From an uncultured Lachnospiraceae bacterium (GTDB taxonomy: Bacteria > Bacillota > Clostridia > Lachnospirales > Lachnospiraceae), in assembly GCA_910585605.1 (NCBI GenBank), contig CAJUFL010000080.1, forward strand, positions 1 to 11,067: a stretch of DNA of 11,067 nucleotides. The letters are read 5' to 3'. The translations under genes and the position numbers were made by a program. Shown piece by piece: positions 5,195-11,067 of the stretch (positions are counted from its first letter, which is position 1; the number at the start of each line of letters is the position of its first letter). The notes under the pieces are model-generated. The model ran no database searches, was not told where the DNA came from, and saw only the letters and a list, made by a program, of their open reading frames with translations.

Positions 5195-6106
5195 ATGGAT
5201 TTTTTTGTACCGACAATCAAGGACATGAAAGAAATAAAGGATGCACTGAATGATAACAAAAAAAGATGCTGTGAGATGTCACCGGCCAATACTGTTTTGT
5301 GGGCAAAGCATTATAATACAGAAATCGCTTTCTGGGAGGGGAATCTCATTTTCCGGTCTAACAGGGAGAAGATAGGTTATGTATATTCCTGCAATCTTTT
5401 AAGTGCAGAGAAACCAAAGCAGTTATTTGACAGACTGGTGGAACTGGCTAAGGAAGAAGGGCAGCGTTTTTGCATGTATTGTGTGATGGAAGAGGAGATG
5501 GAACTTATAGAAGGGTGGTATCCGGGTGTTTACCAGATGACATATAATCGTGACGAATCAGATTATATTTATATGCAGGAAAAGCTGGCATCTTTAGCAG
5601 GGAAGAAGCTGCACGGAAAGAGAAATCATATTCATCGCTTTGAAGAGCAGAATCCTGACTGGGTATATGAGAGGATATCGGAGGAAAACGAAGAAGATTG
5701 TGCAAAAATGGCAATGCGGTGGTGCATGAAAAATTGTACTGGTGAAGAAAATGAAATTGAATATGATAAGATAGATGAATCCAAACTGGTGGTATATGCA
5801 ATCCGTCACAGGGATGAGCTGGGTATGATTGGTGGTGCCCTTAGGGCAGGCGGCAGCATCATAGCCATTACACTTGGTGAAAGGCTTACTTCTGATACCT
5901 TTGTCGTGCATTTTGAAAAAGCATTTTCAGAGATTCAGGGGGCTTATCCGATGGTCAACAGGGAATTTGTAAGACATGAACTTGCAGATTATACGTATGT
6001 AAACAGAGAGGAAGATTTGGGAGAAGAAGGTCTTCGCAAAGCTAAGCTTTCTTACCGTCCGGAGATTATCTTGAATAAAGGAATCCTGATGGTAAGAGAA
6101 GCTTAA
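5195..6106 (+). CDS. DUF2156 (LPG-synthase C-terminal-like) GNAT-fold protein
   Basis: 303 residues, ATG 5195 with AGAGGG at 5183-5188. It resembles the DUF2156 family, which has two tandem GNAT-like halves and is related to the catalytic domain of phosphatidylglycerol lysyltransferase (MprF). Recognisable segments are YNRDESDYIYMQEKLASLAG near the centre, followed by KKLHGKRNHIHRFEEQNPDW (the K-x-x-x-KRN-x-x-x-x-F signature). In the second half, RAGGSIIAITLGERLTSDTF is followed by YPMVNREFVRHELADY, and YVNREEDLGEEGLRKAKLSY precedes P-E-I-I-L-N-K near the end. No membrane segments are seen, so it is not a full MprF and is likely a soluble aminoacyl- or acyltransferase; its substrate is unknown. 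The gene has only a weak upstream signal (a TATAAT at 5172-5177 without a -35), so it may depend on read-through from the 4255 gene. Confidence 0.8.
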   Translation: MDFFVPTIKDMKEIKDALNDNKKRCCEMSPANTVLWAKHYNTEIAFWEGNLIFRSNREKIGYVYSCNLLSAEKPKQLFDRLVELAKEEGQRFCMYCVMEEEMELIEGWYPGVYQMTYNRDESDYIYMQEKLASLAGKKLHGKRNHIHRFEEQNPDWVYERISEENEEDCAKMAMRWCMKNCTGEENEIEYDKIDESKLVVYAIRHRDELGMIGGALRAGGSIIAITLGERLTSDTFVVHFEKAFSEIQGAYPMVNREFVRHELADYTYVNREEDLGEEGLRKAKLSYRPEIILNKGILMVREA

Positions 6107-6176
6107 TGTGCAAATACAATTATTTATTATTCATTGCATACAGAGTAGTATTTTCGAATATTAATGAGTCAGTACA
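6107..6176. other. Convergent intergenic gap
   Basis: Seventy bases between the 3' ends of the DUF2156 gene (plus strand) and the ABC permease gene (minus strand). It is A+T-rich, and no strong hairpin followed by a T-run was found for either direction. Termination here may be Rho-dependent or rely on weak structure around 6148-6163. Confidence 0.4.
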
Positions 6177-7844
6177 TTAGGTTTCTTCCTGTTCTTCTAT
6201 ATTGCGTACGCCGGATTTGGCAGTCAGGATTAAGACTACCAGATTGGCAGCGGCAAGAATGAGGACGAGAATGAGAGCGGTAAATCCGATGGAAATTTTT
6301 GTGTTGCAAAACAGGAAAAAACCTCCAACACAGACAACCACGGTAAATGCGATGGAAATTGCCATGGAGAAAAAAGTATTATAATTTTCCCGGAGAGCAC
6401 TCATTTCGTCATCCCATATCAGCTTGGGCTGTATGGAATCAATGTAGATGCCCATATGTGACACAAAAGTGATGGACATCAGACTTAGTAATGTGAAAAG
6501 CACAATATGTACGATAGGTATTCGAATCAGAATACACACAGGCAGAAAATATACCAGAACGCCAATTGCCGGAAACAGGATTCCTACAAATGTTTTTACA
6601 TTCCATTGTGTAAAATAAGGAACAGGAATATATTTCATAAAGGAAAAATGTTTTCCTTCCCGGGAGATTGCATTGGAGCTTAAACTGTTAACAGCGGCAA
6701 CAATGACTGAGATTCCCACAATCCCCAGTAAAAAGAATAACTGGATTCTTAAATCTCTATGGGCATACAGATGTCTTAATTTTTCTAATGCAATTTCATA
6801 ATGTTGGATTTTTAACATGGCATATACAAAAATCGGCCATAAAAAATTGATTGCAATGCAATTTGTGAAAAATACCGGTGTTCTTATCAGAATGCGCACT
6901 TCTTTCATGAAATAGGAATATGCAGGACTGTGCTGTTTACAGGAGGTAAGCAGTTTAGTAATATCCTGCTCCTTTTTCCGCGAATCGGAAGAGGTAAGCC
7001 CGATAACTCCTTTAAAATACAATTTCTCGGACAGGAAAAGCATAATAGTTATCACGGCCGCATTGACTGCAATGTATCCTAAAAATGCAGGAAAACTGCC
7101 TTCACTGAAAGTTTTGACAAACAGAGGTACATTGGGGAAAATATAGTTCATAACAGTAAAGAAGGTCTGGTCTCCAGCGGCTAACGTTTCCACATAAGTA
7201 TCAATATCCATATTCTGCAAAAAGCCGATAGAAGATACCAGTGCAATAACCATGATAAAAATCAATGCAACGGATATTCTCTGAATCATATCTTTGCTGC
7301 GGATTAGTTTGGTAAATGCCATCATTACCATGCTTAAGATTCCACAGTAGGCAAGCGGGATAATGGGAAGTGTTATGATTCCGATTATGGAAAGAAGCCA
7401 GTTCAAAATTCCCATTTTAGAGCCGATACCAAATCCGATAATGCAGGAGAGTACCAAAACAAACTGCATCATGTTCTCATTGTAAAATGCAGCAGTAAAT
7501 TTGGACGCAATAATCTGGTAAGCCCGAAGCGGCCATGGCAGCAGATATTCAATATCGTTGGAGAAGTAAAATTCATTAAATATAACATTGATACCGAATA
7601 TAACGGTAAACAGGCAGATTACGTGAAACATTAACTGAATGCCAAGGGATTCGCATCCGATTGGTATCAGAGTTTCCGTCATTAGCTTTACTAAAATACC
7701 CACAGCTATGGCAACAGGAAGCAAAACACCAAAGATTCCAAATAAAGAAAGTATCACGATCATAATTTTGCGGCGCTTGTCCTGAGGGGCGCTCATGCTG
7801 ATAGCGGCAATAAATGTTTTGGTAAGAGTCAAATAGCTATTCAT
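6177..7844 (-). CDS. ABC transporter permease, large multi-pass exporter subunit
   Basis: 555 residues, starting at ATG 7844-7842 on the minus strand. GGAG lies about 10 nt upstream, inside the end of the ATPase gene, with which it overlaps by 8 nt. It has about a dozen hydrophobic stretches, for example IMIVILSLFGIFGVLLPVAI near the N-terminus, the LLSIIGIITLPIIPLAYCGI region, and FTALILVLILAAANLVVLIL at the end. The loop FNEFYFSNDIEYLLPWPLRA, between early helices, is typical of the family of large putative ABC-2-type exporters paired with Ecs-like ATPases; the F-x-x-D-I-(E/D)-x-LLPxP motif is a hallmark. No ATPase or substrate-binding domain is present. With the ATPase it should form an export or membrane-stress transporter; the substrate is unknown. 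The C-terminal tail is charged (VRNIEEQEET). Confidence 0.85.
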   Translation of the reverse strand: MNSYLTLTKTFIAAISMSAPQDKRRKIMIVILSLFGIFGVLLPVAIAVGILVKLMTETLIPIGCESLGIQLMFHVICLFTVIFGINVIFNEFYFSNDIEYLLPWPLRAYQIIASKFTAAFYNENMMQFVLVLSCIIGFGIGSKMGILNWLLSIIGIITLPIIPLAYCGILSMVMMAFTKLIRSKDMIQRISVALIFIMVIALVSSIGFLQNMDIDTYVETLAAGDQTFFTVMNYIFPNVPLFVKTFSEGSFPAFLGYIAVNAAVITIMLFLSEKLYFKGVIGLTSSDSRKKEQDITKLLTSCKQHSPAYSYFMKEVRILIRTPVFFTNCIAINFLWPIFVYAMLKIQHYEIALEKLRHLYAHRDLRIQLFFLLGIVGISVIVAAVNSLSSNAISREGKHFSFMKYIPVPYFTQWNVKTFVGILFPAIGVLVYFLPVCILIRIPIVHIVLFTLLSLMSITFVSHMGIYIDSIQPKLIWDDEMSALRENYNTFFSMAISIAFTVVVCVGGFFLFCNTKISIGFTALILVLILAAANLVVLILTAKSGVRNIEEQEET

Positions 7845-8559
7845 GGGCAGTCATCTCCAAAAAGATTTTTTCCAGATCCATATCCGGATATCTTGCTGTT
7901 AATTCATCCAGGGTTCCGTAGAACAGGGATTTACCGTGATTGATGATGATAACTTTATCACAGAGTTTTTCTGCTACTTCCAGAACATGGGTAGAAAAGA
8001 GAACGGAGTTGCCTGCATCGGCATGTTCTCTCATCATGTTTTTCAAGGCATATGCTGATTTGGGATCTAATCCGGTTAATGGTTCATCCAGTATCCAGAC
8101 GGCAGGATCATGTACCAGTGCCGCAGCTACCATCATTTTCTGGCGCATTCCATGGGAATAACTCTGCATAGGTTTGTCAAGGACCTCTGACAGGTCAAAG
8201 CGGCTGGCAAAGGTTTTGATACGTTCCCTCCGTACATCTGTAGGAACTTTATAAATATCGGAAATCAGGTTCATGAATTCCAGTCCCTTTAGGCGCAAAA
8301 ACATATCGGGACTGTCTGCAATGTATCCAATGACTTGTTTTGCCTTTAAAGGTTCTGACTGCATGTCAAAGTCATTAATGAAAATAGAACCGGAATCTGG
8401 TTTCAGAATTCCGGTCATCATTTTAAGGGTTGTGGTCTTACCTGCACCGTTAGGTCCGATAAATCCCACGATCTCACCATTGTTTACGGTGAGATTCAGA
8501 TTATCTACGGCACGTACCGTGCCATTATAAGTTTTTGTCACGTTTTTAATTTGAATCAT
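7837..8559 (-). CDS. ABC transporter ATP-binding protein, Ecs-like
   Basis: 240 residues with all nucleotide-binding motifs: Walker A GPNGAGKT (residues 35-42), a Q-loop region IGYIADSP with Asp at 82 instead of Gln, signature YSHGMRQK (134-141) in place of the usual LSGGQ, Walker B AVWILDEP (153-160), D-loop TGLD (162-165) and H-loop STH (189-191). Asp/Glu at the Q-loop position and a YS-x-G-M-x-Q-K signature are common in EcsA-type and bacitracin-export-type ATPases, so these are family features rather than damage. The ribosome binding site (AAAGGAT in the minus orientation) lies just upstream of ATG 8559. The gene starts 14 nt after the lytic transglycosylase stop and overlaps the permease gene by 8 nt, so the three are translationally coupled or at least co-transcribed. 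Confidence 0.92.
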   Translation of the reverse strand: MIQIKNVTKTYNGTVRAVDNLNLTVNNGEIVGFIGPNGAGKTTTLKMMTGILKPDSGSIFINDFDMQSEPLKAKQVIGYIADSPDMFLRLKGLEFMNLISDIYKVPTDVRRERIKTFASRFDLSEVLDKPMQSYSHGMRQKMMVAAALVHDPAVWILDEPLTGLDPKSAYALKNMMREHADAGNSVLFSTHVLEVAEKLCDKVIIINHGKSLFYGTLDELTARYPDMDLEKIFLEMTAHE

Positions 8560-8573
8560 AGAGGATCCTTTCT

Positions 8574-9263
8574 TTACTGTAAGTAAATGCGTGCAGGACT
8601 GGCAGCATCTTTTGCAGCAACGGCATAGACAACCGTGGCAGAATTATCGTTTGCTCCTGTGCCAGAGGATTTGTCTGCTGCTGCGTAGATAACATCGTCT
8701 GTATCAGAGGAACCTAGATAGCCTAAAATTTTGTGGACATAATTTTGTGTTTCCTTAAATGGTGGGATACCACCATATTTTTCTACGTTGCCGGAACCTG
8801 CATTATAGGCAGCAAGTGCCAGTGAAATATTACCGTTATATTTTTCCAGAAGTCTTGACAGATATTTGGCACCGCCCATAATGTTATCTTTGGCGTTATA
8901 AGGATTGGTAACACCCAAAGAAGAGGCAGTAGAAGGCATAAGCTGCATCACTCCGATGGCACCTGCACTGGATACCACACTGGGATTAAAATTAGATTCT
9001 GCCTTTGCCACAGCCTTTAGAAGCTTTTCATCTATACCATACTTGTCCGCCGCCTGTTTAAAAATAGGGTCTAATTCCGCTGGTGCTGTTACCGGACATG
9101 AAGAAGAATCATTTCCCGGAATAGCGGATGATTCTGGTGTGGCATAAATAATGGTTTCCGCTTCAAAAACAGAATCAAAAGCAGAACTGTCGGTACTGCT
9201 TTGGCTGGGAATTTTATAATAACTGCTTTCGTCCATATATCCAATTCCATTTATGTTTTTCAT
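8574..9263 (-). CDS. Lytic transglycosylase, SLT domain, no evident signal peptide
   Basis: Peptidoglycan-cleaving SLT (goose-lysozyme-like) domain. I choose ATG 9263 (229 residues) over ATG 9275 because the ribosome binding site AAAGGA abuts the upstream ATG but lies about 11 nt before this one. Residues 1-62 are Ser/Ala/Glu-rich and low in complexity. The SLT domain follows (about 63-185): ADKYGIDEKLLKAVAKAESN with catalytic Glu at 89, SAGAIGVMQLMPSTASSLGV, MGGAKYLSRLLEKYNGN, then LALAAYNAGSGNVEKYGGIP and NYVHKIL. The N-terminus has no hydrophobic signal segment, so export is unexplained. A short motif (T/V)-(I/V)-(I/V)YA occurs three times outside the catalytic core: around Tyr40, Tyr193 and Tyr213. 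It is the first gene of the operon with the ABC genes. It could act in cell-wall turnover or appendage assembly. Confidence 0.85.
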   Translation of the reverse strand: MKNINGIGYMDESSYYKIPSQSSTDSSAFDSVFEAETIIYATPESSAIPGNDSSSCPVTAPAELDPIFKQAADKYGIDEKLLKAVAKAESNFNPSVVSSAGAIGVMQLMPSTASSLGVTNPYNAKDNIMGGAKYLSRLLEKYNGNISLALAAYNAGSGNVEKYGGIPPFKETQNYVHKILGYLGSSDTDDVIYAAADKSSGTGANDNSATVVYAVAAKDAASPARIYLQ

Positions 9264-9469
9264 GTGAGTAAGCATCCTTTCGTAAACAATTATCTTAATT
9301 CTACTATAAAATGAGATAAAAGGGAATAAAAAATTTTATTTGTTTTCTTTTTTGGGTATGTTACAATGAAAAACATAAGAAATCTGGCACAACAAATAGT
9401 ACGGAACAGTCAGCGATTTGATATTTATTGTACCAGTGAGAAATATATAGAAAGCACGAGAGGAAAGAG
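9264..9469. promoter_or_regulatory. Divergent intergenic region
   Basis: About 200 bp between the lytic transglycosylase operon (minus) and the carboxyltransferase gene (plus). The plus-strand promoter is listed separately. For the minus operon the A+T-rich block 9295-9335 is the likely promoter zone: TATAGT or TAGAAT would serve as -10 on the minus strand, but no good -35 is visible, so it may be weak or activator-dependent. The carboxyltransferase transcript would have a leader of roughly 95 nt; no clear riboswitch fold was found in it. Confidence 0.5.
9340..9367 (+). promoter_or_regulatory. Extended -10 promoter of the carboxyltransferase gene
   Basis: -35 TTGTTT (9340-9345), 16-nt spacer, -10 TACAAT (9362-9367) preceded by TG at 9359-9360 with one base between. 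That gives TGTTACAAT, a textbook extended -10, which makes up for the imperfect -35. It faces the gene at 9470. Confidence 0.65.
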
Positions 9470-10993
9470 ATGTATTTAGATAAGGTAAATCCATATAATA
9501 TAACCAAACAGCATAAAAGGGACAAGCTTCACATTATTGAGAGAATCCGTATTTTATTTGACAGGGGAAGCTTTACGGAATATTATCCGGATAATGTATT
9601 GCATGAAAAAGAAATGGGAAAGGGAGAGAGTGCAGCAGAAACGGATGCCGGTTATGATGGTGTAATTACCGGATATGGCAGTATTTATGGTCAGAAGGTT
9701 TATTTTTACGGTCAGGATTTTACCTGTATGGGAGGTACATTCGGATATCAGCACAGCAGGCAGATCATAGCGATTCTCAAAGAGGCGATAAAAGAGCGCA
9801 GACCAGTGATCGGTATCTATGATGGCGGTGGAGCGAGGATTCAGGAAGGAGCAGCTTCAGTGGCAGGATGCGGTGAATTGTTTTATATGAATACACTGGC
9901 TTCCGGCTATATTCCGCAGATTTCGATTATTGCAGGAACCTGTGCAGGCGGTGCCGTATATTCCCCCGGACTTACCGATTTTATATTTACAATAGACGGG
10001 CTCAGCAATATGTTTGTAACAGGTGCCAAGGTAATTAATGAAGTACAGGGAACAGATTATCTGATCGAGGAATTAGGCGGAGCCCAGATACATGTGGCTG
10101 CGAGCGGCGTGGCCCATTTCAGGATGAACGATGAGAGAAGCTGTTATCTGGAAGTCAGGAAACTGATTGATATACTGCCGCCGTGTTATATGGAGGAGAG
10201 ATGTTTCCGCACGGATGTATACCGTGAAAAAGATATCAGCGATATCATGAGACTGATACCAGAGGATAAGCAGGAGGTGTATGATGTAAAACCGGTCATT
10301 GAGGAAATACTGGATGATGACAGTTTTATTGAGGTACACAGGGAATTTGCGAAAAATATTGTCGTAGGCTTTGGAAAATTGGGAGGGCTTACCGTCGGGG
10401 TGGTGGCAAGCCAGACGCTTTATAAAAATGGCGCCATTGATGTGGACGGAGCAGATAAAGCAGCATATTTTGTGAGATATTGTGACTGTTACAATATACC
10501 GATCATCACGCTGGCAGATTCTACCGGTTTTGTGATGGAAGCTGAACAGGAGCATAAGGGATTAATCCGGCATGGTGCAAAAATGATAAATGCCTATGCA
10601 GATGCTACAACGATACGGCTGACAGTGATATTGAGAAAAGCCTATGGAGGTCCGTATATTTTAATGGGCTGCAAGCAGCTGGGTGCTGACAGGCATTATG
10701 TATGGCCCGGTGCAGAGGTAGCAGTTATGAAAGCAGAGGGTGCTGTTGCAGTGATCAGCCACGGACAGCTTGCCAAGCTGGAAGGTGTACAAAAGGATGC
10801 TTTTTTAGAAGAACAGCTGTGTGAATACCGAAAGCTTTATATGAACAGTAATATGGTATTGAAACGTCATTTTGTGGATGAAGAGATAAGACCAGAAAAG
10901 ACAAGGGAAATTCTGTATCAGGATTTAATCAGACTGGCGGGAAAACCGGAAGCAGGAAGATTACATAAAAAACATACGCATATGCCAGTATGA
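9470..10993 (+). CDS. Acyl-CoA carboxyltransferase (propionyl/methylmalonyl-CoA type)
   Basis: 507 residues from ATG 9470, with GAGGAA at 9460-9465 as ribosome binding site. It is the carboxyltransferase subunit of a biotin-dependent acyl-CoA carboxylase or sodium-pump decarboxylase, moving CO2 between biotin and an acyl-CoA. Two crotonase-like halves are visible. The first has KLHIIERIRILFDRGSFTEY, the D-G-G-G-A-R-I-Q-E-G loop and the oxyanion motif TCAGGAVYSPGLTDF (Gly160-Gly161). The second has FAKNIVVGFGKLGGLTVGVV, the Q-E-H-K-G-L-I-R-H-G-A-K segment, RKAYGGPYILMG (389-400) and the YVWPGAEVAVM helix. Length is normal for PccB/MmdA proteins, although the N-terminal extension is short. The usual D-x-PGF-x-x-G-x-x-QE loop is replaced by DSTGFVMEAEQE. 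Own promoter and terminator make it monocistronic, so biotin carrier and partner subunits must be encoded elsewhere. The exact acyl-CoA is not determined. Confidence 0.88.
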   Translation: MYLDKVNPYNITKQHKRDKLHIIERIRILFDRGSFTEYYPDNVLHEKEMGKGESAAETDAGYDGVITGYGSIYGQKVYFYGQDFTCMGGTFGYQHSRQIIAILKEAIKERRPVIGIYDGGGARIQEGAASVAGCGELFYMNTLASGYIPQISIIAGTCAGGAVYSPGLTDFIFTIDGLSNMFVTGAKVINEVQGTDYLIEELGGAQIHVAASGVAHFRMNDERSCYLEVRKLIDILPPCYMEERCFRTDVYREKDISDIMRLIPEDKQEVYDVKPVIEEILDDDSFIEVHREFAKNIVVGFGKLGGLTVGVVASQTLYKNGAIDVDGADKAAYFVRYCDCYNIPIITLADSTGFVMEAEQEHKGLIRHGAKMINAYADATTIRLTVILRKAYGGPYILMGCKQLGADRHYVWPGAEVAVMKAEGAVAVISHGQLAKLEGVQKDAFLEEQLCEYRKLYMNSNMVLKRHFVDEEIRPEKTREILYQDLIRLAGKPEAGRLHKKHTHMPV

Positions 10994-11010
10994 TACGCTC
11001 TTTGTGTACA

Positions 11011-11065
11011 AAGAAGGGGCTGTCGCTTTAACGAAATGAGATTCGTGAAGCGGCAGCTTCTTTTT
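11011..11065 (+). terminator. Intrinsic terminator of the carboxyltransferase gene
   Basis: A long stem from 11011-11035 pairs with 11042-11062 (AAGAAG with CTTCTT, GCTGTCGCTT with AAGCGGCAGC, ACGAA with TTCGT) around a 6-nt loop, ATGAGA, with two small bulges. The distal arm ends in TTCTTTTT. It begins 17 nt after the stop codon. Confidence 0.85.
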
Positions 11066-11067
11066 AT

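Noticed and set aside
10073..10555. Minus-strand open frame of 160 codons inside the carboxyltransferase gene
   Set aside because: The plus strand is a complete, well-matched family member here. The reverse frame has no start signal and no recognisable domain.

Overview
The window looks like a piece of a low-GC Gram-positive gut anaerobe chromosome, most likely Lachnospiraceae or a close clostridial relative. This is an inference from gene content (Tn4451-type mobilizable-element genes with a tnpW-like gene, a DUF2156 protein, a stand-alone acyl-CoA carboxyltransferase), AGGAGG-type ribosome binding sites and A+T-rich intergenic DNA. It divides into a decayed accessory half (1 to about 4140) and an ordinary chromosomal half (about 4140 to 11067).

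Accessory half. Positions 36-1281 hold the wreck of an integrative/mobilizable element. A large serine recombinase is interrupted by TAA at 312-314 and then runs, around 500-535, directly into a MobA/MobL relaxase. The relaxase is itself interrupted by TAG at 1075-1077 and cut short at 1281. Next come an intact small membrane protein of unknown function (1396-1830), a hairpin terminator, and an intact 54-residue TnpW-type gene (1948-2112). Immediately after the tnpW stop codon begins the 3' end of an RHS-repeat polymorphic toxin gene (2113-2634): the end of the RHS core plus a variable C-terminal tip. It is followed by a small gene remnant, a two-helix membrane protein (2764-3270) that could be the cognate immunity protein, a second RHS-repeat fragment joined to an immunity-like fragment (3299 to about 3620), and a Uma2-family (DUF820) endonuclease pseudogene spread over all three forward frames (about 3624-3876). 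A long 27-bp imperfect inverted repeat (3910-3987) closes the graveyard. The order RHS fragment, tip, candidate immunity gene, RHS fragment is that of orphan toxin/immunity cassettes behind an RHS gene.

Chromosomal half. A well-formed sigma-A-type promoter (4165-4193) drives a membrane-anchored acidic protein of unknown function, whose real start is 4255. A perfect 24-nt palindromic terminator separates it from a DUF2156 (GNAT-like) protein at 5195-6106. Converging on this from the minus strand is a three-gene operon, in transcription order: a soluble-lytic-transglycosylase-type protein without an evident signal peptide (9263-8574), an Ecs-like ABC ATPase (8559-7837) and its large multi-pass permease (7844-6177). 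Gaps are 14 nt and -8 nt. Divergent from the operon, an extended -10 promoter (9340-9367) drives one acyl-CoA carboxyltransferase (9470-10993), closed by a strong terminator at 11011-11065. The biotin-carrying and other subunits it needs are therefore not co-transcribed with it.

No rRNA, tRNA, CRISPR array or complete insertion sequence was seen. The best candidates for something not yet described are the orphan RHS tip with its adjacent membrane protein, the unknown genes at 1396 and 4255, and the palindrome at 3910-3987.
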